Source: Pagrus major
Lineage: Eukaryota > Chordata > Actinopteri > Spariformes > Sparidae
Direction: 5' to 3'
Assembly: GCF_040436345.1 (NCBI RefSeq)
Contig: NC_133224.1
Span: 11,028,741-11,092,740 of the forward strand
DNA: 64,000 nt
Below the pieces are notes generated by a model. The model had not been told where the DNA came from. It did not search any database and was given only the letters and a program-made list of their open reading frames with translations. This document shows, one piece after another, positions 39,501 to 50,250 of this stretch. Positions within the stretch are counted from its first letter, which is position 1, and each line of letters opens with the position of its first letter. The translations under genes were made by a program, and so were the position numbers.

Positions 39501-42335
39501 CTGTAGCGCCTGATCTAAGCAAAAACTGGCAGTTCATGGAGTACCTATTATTGATCAATGCACCAGTCTGTACTTCAATCTTACATATTTATATATATAT
39601 ACCTTTTAATACCAGTCAAACACCCATCGACGTAGGTAGTTTCTTTGCCAGTTCCCCAATGTTAACAACAGACCTTTGTTCATATGTTTTGCTTTTAAAC
39701 TCCCAAACCCACCCACAGAGCAGTGTGTGTACGTCACGGTCCAAGTTGTTTTCTCATGGAAAAATGATCTTTTTATCAAGAAATTAGCCTTTTGTTTACT
39801 GAGATAATGAAATAAATTAACTGGTCATTATGAGCTAACAAAATAATTAAAGGGGCACTATGTAGTTTTGGAGAACAAATTCAAACTTTTTAATATTTAC
39901 AATATTAATGCGGTAATAATACAAACTCAGAAATATTTATCTTTCCATAACTGAATAAACAAGCTGTTCTCAGAGGAAAATAATGTCCCCTGAACACTGT
40001 TTGAAGCTAGAAAGGTGGCAGGGTCTGCCAAAACTACATAGTGCACCTTTCACCCATGATCTCTGGATAATGGCATTAAAAAACATAAACGCAAGCACAA
40101 CCATTGCAAACTCTGCTTCCGTCCTTAACCCTAACATAACAAGCCAAGAGGAAAGCACTGCATTACCAGCCTTTAATAGTAAAATGTAGAAAGTGGCTTT
40201 GAAATAAATGTTGTCTAGTAATGGATGAAATCTGGATCCAGCACTGTGATGGGGTACACACACCTTGACATCAGGAAAGTAAGTCTTGAGCGTGTTGGAG
40301 CTGGGATAGCGGGCGTAGAAGAACATGAGCTTGGCTTTCTTCAGATGGCAGGGAGACAAGCCCTCCTGGGTGTATACATGAGGCCAGTTAAGGAGAGACA
40401 CATGTCCTGTCACATGTAAACAAACATCCCTCCCTTGTTCCTCCCCCCTTGCCGACAAAAGGATATTCCCCCAGCTGTCAGGTAGAGCTCTCCTCCGTCC
40501 ATCCCTCCCCCTCCTCTCATCCCCCCGTCCCCCCTCATCCCCCTCTCCCTCTCTCTGCCGCCGTGAGCGTGGCGTGCGAGGGAGGGGTCCAGGTGGCCGA
40601 GCAAAGGGAGCGGCGGGAAAGAGGGGTGAGACGAGGGGTGAGACGAGAACTCCAGGAACGGGTCGGAGTTCAGGTAGTCCTTGCGGGACGGCGGGAGGTG
40701 AGGGAGCTGAGGGTGGTGGAGGGAGCGGGAGAAGAGCTGCTGCATGGAGTAGTGGAGAAGGGGGAGAGGGAGAGGGGGAGGAGGAGGAGGTGGAGGAGGG
40801 GGAGGCGCGGGGAAGGAGGAGGAGGAGGAAGAGGAGGAGGATGAGGATGGGTGGAAGGAGGAGGAGGGGTCCTTGGGTTGTGAGGCTGGAGGCAAGAGGG
40901 AAGGGTGAGAGAGAGGAGGAGGGCGAGGTAGAGAAGGGTGATGGAGGGAGAGGTTCGGGTGAGAGGGATTAAGGTGAGTAGAGAGATGAGGGCCGAGGAG
41001 TGGGTGTGCTTTTCGTATGTCAGGTGACCTCTGAACAACCAATGGCATGGCCAGATCTGACGTGTCGGTGCGATGAGGCTGTCCAGGAGGCAGGGCGCTC
41101 CCGTTGGTCATCTTCTGAAACTGCTTCTCTCTTTCTCCATCCTGCGCCCCCGTCTTTTCCTCCTTACCCCTCGTTTTTTCCTCCCCTCTTCCTCTCGTGA
41201 GCAGTCCCATCCACACTCCCCTCTCCCTCCCGCCGTCGTTCCCCACGTCGGACGGGAGGAAAGAGATGGCGGCGGGCGGAGAGGAAGGCGCGAAATCTGT
41301 CATCTCGGTGTAAAGGCGGAGAACTCGATCGATGACTCGTGCCACGGCGCTGCCCAACTCCACCTTCAGTGCCTGGGCGAACTTCTGCCCTCCCTCCTCG
41401 CCCTCGTCTTCTAACCCTCCCTGCCAGTCTCCTCTTACCAGCCCTCCACAATCCAGCCACAACCCCGCTCCCTCCATCACCCCCTCCAGGTGCAACCCTC
41501 CTCCTCTTCCTCTCTCCATCTTCCCCTCTCTGTCTTTCTGCCTCTCCTCTCTCCGTTTGTGGAAGTTGTCAAAAGGGGAAACAGAAAGAAGGGAGAACGT
41601 TTCTTTTTCCATTTCTCCGCCATCAATGTCCTCTTCATCATACAGCCCTTCTGTAATGTCCTCCTCCTCCATCATCCCCACATCTCCTTCACCTCCATCC
41701 CCTCCTCCTCTGCTGCTGCGCCTCCTTTTCTTCTCCTCCTCCGCCATGTGCTTCTCCCCGAAAGCCCTCCATACTTTCTCCTGCAGGGCCTGCAGTCTCT
41801 CCCTCGCCTCCTCCAGCTGTTCTTTCAGCTCCTCCCTCTCTCTCCTCTTCCCCTCCCTCCCTCCCTCGCGCCTCCTCCCTCCCTCCTCCACCTCTCCATC
41901 TCTCGCTCTGCTCTCGAGCTTCATCCTCTTTACTTTCAAGACGTCCTGGCTCCACTCGGCCGCGAGGGCGGCGTCACCATGCCTCTTCTTAACCCCCAAC
42001 AAGCTCTCCTCTCCCTCCATCACTCCCTCCTCTCCTCCCTCCATCCCTTGCTCCACCTGTCCATCCCTCTCTCCCCTGTCTTCCTCCAAGTTCCTGTCTT
42101 CCAGGTGTCTGTGTGCGCTCAGGTGAGTGTTGAGTTGCCCTCCAGTCCTCCTGGAGGCTCCACCTGGCTGGAGGAGGTGGTGGATGAGGGGGAAACCAGG
42201 TGGTCTAAAGGCAGGAGTGGGGCGACCTGCACTGGGCTGAGGATGAACTCCGGGGAGATCTGTCGAGCTGTGAGTGGGAGGAAAGGCGTGAATCTGAGGA
42301 GCAGAGTCATCGAAAAGATCTGTGGGGGAATCCAT
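33587..42335 (-). CDS. prox3: Prospero-family homeobox transcription factor, probably Prox3
   Basis: DNA-binding transcription factor. Minus-strand exons: A 42337 down to about 40.42 kb (ATG at 42335), B 40264-40365, C 36868-36980, D 36606-36711, E 33587-33760 (stop at 33587-33589). Exons B to E join cleanly in phase. They encode the Prospero homeodomain and Prospero domain: [116 protein letters not shown]. Exon A (about 640 residues) keeps Prox landmarks: a charged coiled-coil at about 160-190 ([19 protein letters not shown]), [28 protein letters not shown], then Ser and Pro homopolymers. Divergence from Prox1 is clear; YFPDV, SQMIKWF and GRDSDP recall Prox2. The 11q13-like neighbourhood argues for prox3, the paralogue absent from mammals. 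The exon A donor is unresolved. Confidence 0.85.
34891..34963 (+). pseudogene. Degenerate tRNA-Ile (AAT) copy
   Basis: 73 bases, one shorter than the intact copies downstream. The AAT anticodon loop (CTAATAA) and both promoter boxes are recognisable. However, the D-side of the anticodon stem (GTACGATG against GCGTGGTG) and the variable/T region (CATGGTTTGGG against CAAGGTCGCGGG) have changed, including a one-base loss. A T4 run still follows 10 bases later. Probably a decaying gene in the intron between Prox exons D and E, on the opposite strand. Confidence 0.75.
35115..35300. repeat. Diverged dispersed fish repeat (GTACTTGAG.. / TTTACTCCACT type)
   Basis: Contains ACAAGTACAATTCTGAGGT, ACTCGAGTATT, CTACTTTATACTTTTACTTC and CACTCCACTTTATAAA. 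I recognise these blocks from a common teleost repeat; a better copy is at 50005-50250. Confidence 0.5.
35471..35544 (+). tRNA. tRNA-Ile (anticodon AAT)
   Basis: 74 bases, A box TAGCTCAGTTGG, anticodon loop CTAATAA, B box GGTTCGATCCC, acceptor GGCCGGT with ACGGGCC plus discriminator A. It matches the vertebrate tRNA-Ile-AAT consensus. TTTT follows 6-7 bases after the 3' end. It lies in the intron between Prox exons E and D on the opposite strand. Confidence 0.96.
35640..35835 (+). mobile_element. Remnant of a Tc1/mariner-like transposon 3' region
   Basis: A reading frame over 35650-35830 resembles the end of a Tc1-like transposase: [12 protein letters not shown] near the DDE-terminal PDLNPIE motif, then a region ending [10 protein letters not shown]. 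The nucleotide end AAAAGGGGGACCTACACAATAT is the familiar tail before the terminal repeat. The region upstream (N-terminal transposase) and a clean inverted repeat are missing, so it is a fossil. Similarity is from memory. Confidence 0.5.
36015..36165. repeat. Dispersed fish repeat (GACCTTTGACCACCAAATTC type)
   Basis: Blocks GACCTTTGACCACCAAATTC, TGGATGTTAGTGCGAGATGC, AATTTCCCTCAAGGTGTTTG and ATTGCGTTCACAAGATTGGA recall a widespread non-coding fish repeat. It may be LINE-derived. Confidence 0.45.
37657..37730 (+). tRNA. tRNA-Ile (anticodon AAT)
   Basis: 74 bases, identical to the copies at 35471 and 38893. A TTTT terminator follows at about 37736. It lies in the intron between Prox exons C and B, on the opposite strand. 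Flanking sequence differs from the other copies close to the gene but shares blocks farther out. Confidence 0.96.
38893..38966 (+). tRNA. tRNA-Ile (anticodon AAT)
   Basis: 74 bases, identical to the other two intact copies. TTTT follows about 6 bases after the 3' end. Same Prox intron as the 37657 gene, opposite strand to the host. Confidence 0.96.
39848..40050. mobile_element. Short MITE with near-perfect terminal inverted repeats
   Basis: About 203 bases. It begins AAAGGGGCACTATGTAGTTT(TGG) and ends (CC)AAAACTACATAGTGCACCTTT. The 23-base ends differ at one position when inverted. It is internally related to 32106-32454 and 55094-55305 (GAATAAACAAGCTGTTCTCAG, GAAAGGTGGCAGGGTC). No open reading frame; no clear target duplication seen. 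It lies in the Prox intron 214 bases from exon B. Confidence 0.8.
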
Positions 42336-45300
42336 CACTGTAGAGAGAGACAGAGAAAGATACAGAGGGACAGGATTACTGTTGTTGCCAAAATGAGAGC
42401 ATATATGCTGACTTTTTGAACGTGGGTAAACTTGCTAAAAAATAATAGACGGTAACAGACGGTTGACTCCTTATCCTTTTTCTTCAGTTACATTCAGTGT
42501 CACAAACATGCTAGAAAACAGCGAACAGTAGAAAGAAGCATGGAGCCCTGTGACAAAGTTACGTTCTTTACTTTTTAAAATCTTTTACCTTGGTCTTTCT
42601 CTCAAACTCACCGCTAAACAAACTTGACTGAGCAATGTTCAAGCGCTGTTTGAACGGAGACGGATTGAAAACGTCCAACTATTGACGCACCAACGACCAG
42701 AACTTCAGCTCACATCATACCATTGTGCCAGAAAAAGGACAAAAATCAGCATGTCAACCCAGATGTCAAGTTCCTGATTAACAACTGTGACTACTGCGGA
42801 CTCATTTGACCTGGGAATGAAGGCCAACTGTATGTAGTAGTCACGGTTAATTATCGGCTCCGGCTCCGATCGGCCGTGGTGAAAACATGACACCTGGGTG
42901 GACACGCCAATTTTCACCCCTTGTCAGGCACGATGCTATGACGCGTGTTGAAGTTAAGGATGCTGGTTTGTTCACACTTCATCCGTCTCTGTTCGAGCAG
43001 CAATCGAACATCGCTCAGTCGATGTTGAGTTTGAAAGAGAGAGAAGTAAAAGATACTAAAAAAAGCAGCCATCTTTACAGTGTCAGTGGCTTCCTTGTCA
43101 GAACCAGATCCATGTCAGCTGATCGGTATCGTGCAAGAAAGACGTGAAAGAAGCTAGATGTCTCGCTCCTTATTCTCTTCCATCAACAGCTCCGGAGCAA
43201 ACATTGTCCAATTCAGAATGTTCTAAAGACTTTTAAAAAATAAGTTTAATGTCTTCTGGATGTAGTCTGATGCTTTCGACTGCTTTTTTCCAGGATGTTC
43301 GTTTTGACGAACGTGACATAAAGGCAAAGGCAAACTCGTCTACTGCACTAATTTCAGTGTAAAGATGGTATACGTAAGTTGACTCAAGGTAACACTGCAT
43401 TTCATTTAGTTGACTTGCAGTTTAACTTCCGGGGAAACATCACGTGATACATCGGAGAGTGATGAAGGAAGTCGCCGAACATGAGTAAACATTATTTAAA
43501 TAAAACTTTTAAACATTACCTCGTCTGAGAAGATTTCTGAGTCTGGCAGATAGATTTCATCGGTTATCGGCAATCCCATAATCCCACACTACTTACTTTT
43601 TTTGCTTTGACTGAGATACTTCTAACAGCAGAAATTACATACTGTGCATTTAAACTGTAAGTTGCACCACATGACTAAAAACTAGGCCATGCGGTTGTTT
43701 TTGTTTCATTTGCCACAGTGATGACATGTATGTCTGTGAGGTATATGAATTTTTGTTTGTGGTACTTAAAGCTCGGAAAATGCACATTTAAAAAAATCAA
43801 TGGTAAATGTGTGGCAACCACTTTCCCTGTTAATCTGCACAATCCATAGACGTGGCTGTGAATGTTTTTTGCTTGAAGCACTCTATAGAAAAGGAAAAGT
43901 GCCTCTGAAAGCTGGTCATAGTGTGTTCTGGCAGCAGAAACGGAGTCTGAGAGTTACGGCTTTTGAATTTTTTTTCAATGCCATTTCAATTTCAATAGTG
44001 CGAGCACTTAGAATTAAATGTCATTCACCTCCACTGCACTGAAGTAAAGGCAGAAATCTCATAGACGGTTATGGCAAAAAACACCTAGGGAAAAAACAAA
44101 GAAGTCTCTGCTACGCAACACTAAAGAGTTGAATGAGAAAATATTTGTCTTTTGTAATTTGAGTGACCTGACTATTAACGCTTGTTTTAACACCTAAGTG
44201 CACTGAAGGGCCATGTTATCACTCACTTAAAAATAAAGTCAAATATTTGTAAGGCATTCGTAACCACAGCATGGTGCTAGATGAATAGATCCACATCATG
44301 ATTCGCATGTGACTTCCTCTTACCTGGCCTGCAAAACAGGTCACCAGCCTACCACAGGCCACGGCCACTTCCACTTTAAGAGTAATACGAATGAGCTGCA
44401 ATGATCTTGCATAGGGCTGCAAAATATAAGCAGAGAGTGAGTTTAGAAGAAGAAATGGTTATTCAAAGGGCTGATATTCTCCTCCGTGGCATGTTGTAGG
44501 AGGAAGCAGCAGACTGCAGAACTGACCAACAGACTGGGCGGCAAGGCTACGTGCTGGCGGTGCAGTAGGTTAACATCTGGCTCATGATCCCTGTCGCATA
44601 TCACCCAGCTCTCTCCATGTATCTTTCCTGTTTCTCTCAGCTGTAGACAGCGCAAACATCATAAAAAATACATGCGACAAAATGGAGGAAGATGTTTGGA
44701 CGTGGATCTTGGCCTGCAGCGTGGTAACAAAACGGTGCTAAAATGATATCAGCTGAAAAATATGTTTTACAGATGGAAAATTAAAGTACTTAGGTCATTT
44801 CTAAAACAAATTCTGTGCAGTCTCTCTACAATACCTGGAAATGCTTGTAAAAGAGAGAGTAGTGCCTGCCTGCTTTATGAGTAAGCGTACATATCACTAT
44901 TTAATCAAGATCAAAAACACACATCCCAATGCTTTTTTTTCCCAGTTTGTAACCTCATCTCCGTCCCGACGCCCCCTTTCCCCCTTTTTCCTTCCTCTCT
45001 ATCCCTCTCTCATCCTCTCTTCCTCCCCTCTCTCCGTTATCAGTTCAGGCAGCTTGTTAAGCACTGTTTGATCAGAGTGTTTACCGTCAAACACGCTCTC
45101 CCTCTCGCACACACACACATTCGCACAAAAGCGAAAGAGGCTTGAGAGAGGGCTAACAATGGTCAATGGTCCTTGGGGAGAGAAATGGAGTGAGTAGCAC
45201 GTATGTATGTGTCTATGCGAGTGTGTGTGTGTGTGTGTGTGTGTGCGTCTGTGTGTGCATATGTGAGAGTGTGTGTGAACAGTCGTCCTACTTAGCTTTG

Positions 45301-45482
45301 ATAACACCCCTAATCCACTTCAGATGGATACACTACCACTCACCGAACAGAAAGATGGACGGATGATAAATGGACAGATGCAAGGACAGGCTGAAAGAGG
45401 TGCAGTAGGTAGTCAAAAACGCAAGAAATGTGATAAACATGCACAGTATTTTAAATGTTAGGCTGATTGTCAAAATGATTAC

Positions 45483-45483
<1 letters not shown>

Positions 45484-45550
<67 letters not shown>
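45484..45550. repeat. GATA tetranucleotide microsatellite
   Basis: About 16.5 uninterrupted GATA units. Confidence 0.95.
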
Positions 45551-46090
45551 CCACTGCATAGGTCCCCTGGTGCAACATGAAGAGAATAATCCCACTATAA
45601 ATAGCTAAATATCAATTATTCAAATGCCCTCGCCTCTACTATAATACAGCCCAGATGGCAAGCCAGCCAATGCGCTTATATCAGGGACAGATTAGCTTTT
45701 CAAAGCCAGCAGAAAGCTGCACAAAATATGAACACTGAGCAATGAAAATGAAAGCTATTAACCACCAGATTAGACTTAAGAATGGTACTCTCGGACTGCT
45801 GTATATAGCTGTCACTGGGAAAACTGACACGGCTGAACAAAGCGCATAGAACTCACTGCTTTTTAAATAATGTATGACAGGAGAAATGTTTTGAAATAAA
45901 AAAATTCACATCGCCCAACAGGTTACCCCCCTACATTTCAAATACTGGGCTTGCAGGCCCCCTTTGAATACAAGCAGCTGACATTTTTTCAAACATATAT
46001 TATGTCCAACCTGAATTACAAATGGATGGATGAATATGATCCCCTAATTGCAGATGTATAGCATACGCTCAGTAAATGAAGTGTGTTTCA

Positions 46091-46320
46091 ACCATATCTA
46101 AAATATACAGTTTTTCAAGTGAAGTTCAGCACTATCTAAAATGTACAGATTTTCAAATGAAGTTCAGCACCATCTAAAATGTACAGGTTTTCAAGTGAAG
46201 TTCAACACTATCTAAAATGTACAGTTTTTCAAATGAAGTTCAACACTATCTAAAATGTACAGTTTTTCAAATGAAGTTCAACACTATCTAAAATGTACAG
46301 TTTTTCAAATGAAGTTCAAT
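46091..46320. repeat. Minisatellite, six copies of about 38 bases
   Basis: Units read ACTATCTAAAATGTACAG then TTTTTCAAATGAAGTTCAAC; the first unit is 40 bases and the next five are 38. The last two internal copies are identical, the outer ones diverged by a few bases, as in slippage or unequal exchange. There are no spacers between units. Confidence 0.92.
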
Positions 46321-46392
46321 ATGAGAAAGCATTGTTTTTTGCATTATTAACTGATTATATTTTTTTCATGTATGTTACCTATATAACGTTTG

Positions 46393-46459
<67 letters not shown>
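46393..46459. repeat. TATC tetranucleotide microsatellite
   Basis: About 16.5 units of CTAT/TATC, the reverse complement of the GATA tract 0.84 kb upstream and of almost equal length. Confidence 0.95.
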
Positions 46460-46499
46460 ACTTTGAATAATTCATAAGCTGTTTGTTTGAAGCTGATGT

Positions 46500-47210
46500 T
46501 TGAAGCCTCCGCGTGGTAACATCTGCCGGCTCTGCCACGCGAGAGGAATCCGCTTTGGCTCTTCTGACGCACGAGCTGTCACTCTGAGTGTGTGTGTGCG
46601 CGCGCGCCCGCGGTGCGTCCTGTGACTAATTGGCAGCGGTGGACTAATGTCGCAGTATGAAACACTAAATAAACACGCAGGCAGAGCGGTGGCTGACCCT
46701 CGCAGCTCATTAAAACATTTCATTTCGCGTTGTGTAAGAAGTTTATTAAAAAAAATGAACTCACTCTCAGTCACAGAGGGGAGCTCCAGCGGTGTCCGTC
46801 CCCCGGCAGCTTTCCACTCCAGTGGCCGTCCCTGTGTGCTCTGCCGCGGTCGACTGTGTTCACTTGGCACCGGGCGGGCCTCGGACATCAGCGCGGGCAG
46901 AGAGGGGGAACCAGCCGGCAGCGGGTCTCCGGCTATTTCCCGTTCCTCTTTATTCGTCCTTTGTTCCGTAACTCTCTCAGTTGTACTCTCACTCATCAAC
47001 CGCCTCCTCTTTTACTCGAGTTGTGTCACTGTGCGGCTTTTTTTTTTTTTTTTTTTTTACCCTCCCTCGCTGTCAGTCCATCTATCTGTGGCTGGCATCA
47101 TCCTCACGCGTTGCTCCCGGTGCGGAGTGGCGCACGGTGGGCGGGCGGGCAGGCTCGAGAGCTGGCCACTTGACGGTCCGGTCCCTCCCATGTTGGCATG
47201 ACCCCCAGTA
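46500..47210 (-). promoter_or_regulatory. GC-rich CpG-island-like region, candidate promoter/5'UTR of the Prox gene
   Basis: Base composition rises sharply, with many CpG (GCGCGCGCGCCCGCGG at 46598-46614, clusters at 46780-46930 and 47100-47190) between AT-rich flanks. It is the only such block upstream of the Prox start-codon exon. A T-run of about 20 interrupts it at 47039-47058. Assignment to the Prox gene is inference; no donor site could be chosen with confidence. Confidence 0.4.
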
Positions 47211-47814
47211 CGTACACGCACACACACACACACACACAGACACAAACAAGATGCTGGTTGAAATAGTCAGAAGTAGCCTAATGCTAACTGATATCACATT
47301 AACATAAATAGGCTAACCTTTGCAACAGTTTGCTGCAGATGGCTGGGAGGCTGCTTGACACACCCACATGGAAAGTCTACCTTGAAGTGAGTGAAGACCA
47401 GTCCTAAAAGCCAAACAAACTCTGTCATGTTGATGTCACGCACTTTCAGCAGGCTTTTCTCTCACCTGCTGTAGAGGTTATATTCACCATTCAAAGCCTG
47501 GCGGTCATTCATTAACAGTTTTATCTCAGCACAGGTATTCTCCTCGAAACCCGGACCAGAAACCAACACAGAACCGACAGTGACAGTATCTTCATGCACT
47601 TCAGCTTTTGAGTTCTAACTCAGTATGAACAAAATACATCCAGGAATAAGGCAAAACTGTAATTACAGAAGAAAAGTTAACAGCATCCCACACACTGTAG
47701 AATACACACAGTACACCTGTCGTTTGTGCCAGTGCTGCTTTTGTAAGGATAATCTGATTTGACCAGGATGCAGCGTAAATGTTATTTCCATTGAAAATGT
47801 TTTGAGACGTTTAA

Positions 47815-48285
47815 AGTTAAAGGAAAAGTTCACCCTAGAAGTTAACATTCAGTAATTATCTCTTCACCCTCGTGCTGATGGAAACTCAGGTGGAATTGTG
47901 TAGTCCACAAAACATTTGTAGAGAAAGTCTCCAGAAAACCCCAAAATCCCAAGATTATTTAAACCCTGGACCCTGACCTTCGGCACCCACTTCAGACGGG
48001 GTGCATGCTAAGGCTATTAGCTTTGCAGCTGCAGCGACGATTTCATCTTTAAAAAAGGATGTAAATAACGTTGTTTCAAAGAGACTTGGATTTTGCCGGA
48101 TGGACTGTTTGGAGACATTTTAGGGTTTTTTTGTGTTTTTTTTTAATGTTTTAAAACAAGTCTCCATCTACTTCAGTTGTTTGGGAGAAAGCTATCCTGT
48201 TTTGCTATGAAGCTTCAGAAACAGTTTGAGGACTACGAAACTTAATCTGACTTTCCATCGGCATGAGGGTCAGTAGATAGTCTGG
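47815..48285. repeat. Dispersed fish repeat (GGAAAAGTTCACCC type)
   Basis: Begins TTAAAGGAAAAGTTCACCCTAG and ends near CTTTCCATCGGCATGAGGGT CAGTAGATA. A shorter, truncated relative is at 30540-30715 (GACTTTCCATCAGCACAGGG, GGTGAAGTTTTCCTTTAAT). I recognise the ends as those of a common teleost non-autonomous element. Confidence 0.55.
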
Positions 48286-50004
48286 ACTGCTAGCTGCACG
48301 GCTAAATGAGCTAACTAGCTAGCGGCAGTTAACAACAGTCGGCGGGTGACTCTAGCGATACGCTGCCCCTATTTGTTTTGAATTTGAGTCTGTTACATTC
48401 AGTGATTCCACAGTATTGAAGTATAACCTTTATTCCCTTAATGACTGCGATGTGGAGGTAAACAGCGGTCCGTGGAGTACAGTGTGAGAGTAAATGGATC
48501 ACCTTTTGAAGCAACAGAGGAAAAATAGCCTGTTCATCACGGCCTTTCATGTGCACCATAACATTTTCTCAAATAAACCCTCCGTAATGCTTTAATCACA
48601 GAGAAACATTTGGTTTCCAGGAAAACATTTAAGTAGATGTTTGACCTTGAGCAGCACTTTGTTACCTGTTGCTAGGAATGTCAGCCATCTAAACCCCCGC
48701 TCCAGATTGTTAGGACCAGGGCCAGTTTCCATTCCTCACTTCATTCTGATCCTCTCTTTATCTCTGTTGGAGGATGAAATTGTTTTTCTCATCCACCCAT
48801 CCAATGCATCACCTAACCCTTAACCTTCTCCTTCCCGATTCACTCCCTTTCTCCCTTTCTCTCGGTCTCATCTCATCTCTGTCTTTCTCTGCTTCTGATT
48901 AAAAATGGTTAGGCATGACAGAAAGGTCGCAGTTGTTATGGAAACGAGCCTGGTAACAAAAGCTGGACAGAGGGGGAGAGACTGGGGGGGTGGTGGCAGG
49001 GGGGAGAGAAAAAGAGGGAGATGTGTCTGAATAAACATAAACATGCAGAGAGGAGGAGAGGGCAGGAAAGAGAGAGAAAGTGAGAGAGGTCTAAATAAAT
49101 AAAAACATATGCGGAGGGGAGGACGGCGAGAGACAGCGAGGTCATGAAATGATGGCTCCATCTGCAATAATAAATAACAAAAGATAATACAGGGTTTTTG
49201 TCATTCTAGGAAGGCGGTCGAGCCACAGAGGTGTGTGTGTGTGTGTGTGTCTGTGTGTGTGTGTGTGTTTGGACAGAGTGGCAGAGTGGGAGAATGCAAT
49301 TGATAGATAATACATGGATCTGCTGCACAAGCTAGAGAATACTAAAAAGCACAAATTGTTCACAGAAAAGCCGACCAAAAAGCCCAAAATTGTGCGCGAG
49401 TGCGTGTGTGAGTGCGGGAACGTCATCTCTCTGAGGACTCATATTATGTTAACCACTTAGACCAACATCAAACACTCTCTCTCACACTCACTGACACACA
49501 CACGCGCGCACACACACACACTTCAGTACAAGCATGAAGGTGCCAGCCATATAAATAGGATGTCCCAGAGCGAGAGATATAAAGAGAAAGGGACTGACTG
49601 AGAGAGAGAGAAAGAGATTATAAATTCAAAGGGGTGAGGGGGGAAAAAAGGATGGGGGAGAGAAAAACTGAGAGGGCAAAAACAGGAGGGGTGTGAGGAC
49701 AGATAGATATGAAAGGATCAATAGATGGCATAAAGTGTATGTTCATTGATTTACTTGCAGGGAGAGAGTGATGGGAGAGGAAGAGGGGGGAGGGGGAAAG
49801 AGGATGGAAACGCAGAGAGAGGTAGAAAGAGGAAGCCAATAATGGAGAGAAAAACAAACAAGACAGAGGAGTAACAGTAAAGTTAGGGAATGTGTGAGGT
49901 GTAAACACTGAGGTCATTTTATATTAAATATGGATTGAATGTGGAATATGAAAAGGGTCGCTCATGTGATGAGCCCCCGGAGAATTATCAACCAACTCTG
50001 TTGT

Positions 50005-50250
50005 CAGCCAGTGATGGAATGTAACTAAGTAGATTTACTCAATTACTATACTCACGTAAAATTTTGATGTACTTGAATTTTACTAGAATATTAACATTTC
50101 TGCTGCTTTAAACTTCCACTCCCCTACATTTTGGAGGCAAATACATACTTTTTAATCCATTACATTTATCTAATAGTTTTAGTTGCTAGTATCTTTGCAG
50201 ATTACATGCTGCATCAGAGCCAAAGTAGTACATTTTTAACTTCAAAATGT
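50005..50250. repeat. Dispersed fish repeat (TGGAATGTAACTAAGTA type)
   Basis: Contains GTGATGGAATGTAACTAAGT, TTTACTCAATTACTATACTC, TTGATGTACTTGAATTTTAC, CCACTCCCCTACATTTTGGA and TTTGCAGATTACATGCTGC. The arrangement is that of a very common non-coding repeat in percomorph genomes. Confidence 0.6.

Larger units (their letters stand above)
42338..46470 (-). other. Region upstream of Prox exon A (probable 5' intron)
   Basis: The start-codon exon has a clear acceptor (CTCTCTCTACAG), so at least one untranslated exon must lie at higher coordinates. The region holds no recognised exon. It has a GT tract at about 45224-45245, a GATA tetranucleotide tract, a six-copy minisatellite and a TATC tract, listed separately. 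Confidence 0.5.

Noticed and set aside
41332-42419. Plus-strand frames of 264 and 309 codons (41332-42126, 41490-42419)
   Set aside because: They are antisense shadows of the purine-rich Prox exon A, rich in Ser/Pro/Leu, without splice or family support.
44219-44655. Minus-strand frames of 67-70 codons upstream of the Prox start exon
   Set aside because: Considered as 5' Prox exons, but no phase-compatible donor or Prox-like sequence is seen.
46091-46320. CRISPR-like array appearance
   Set aside because: The 38-base units are directly adjacent with no unique spacers, and the genome is vertebrate; it is a minisatellite.
46472-47201. Long frames in both orientations over the GC-rich block (175 and 184 codons)
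   Set aside because: CpG-rich sequence has few stop codons; neither frame resembles a known protein or joins to the Prox exons in phase.
48936-49917. Minus-strand Leu/Ser/Pro-rich frames (about 69-99 codons)
   Set aside because: Products of GA/CT-rich simple sequence; no splice structure or family match.
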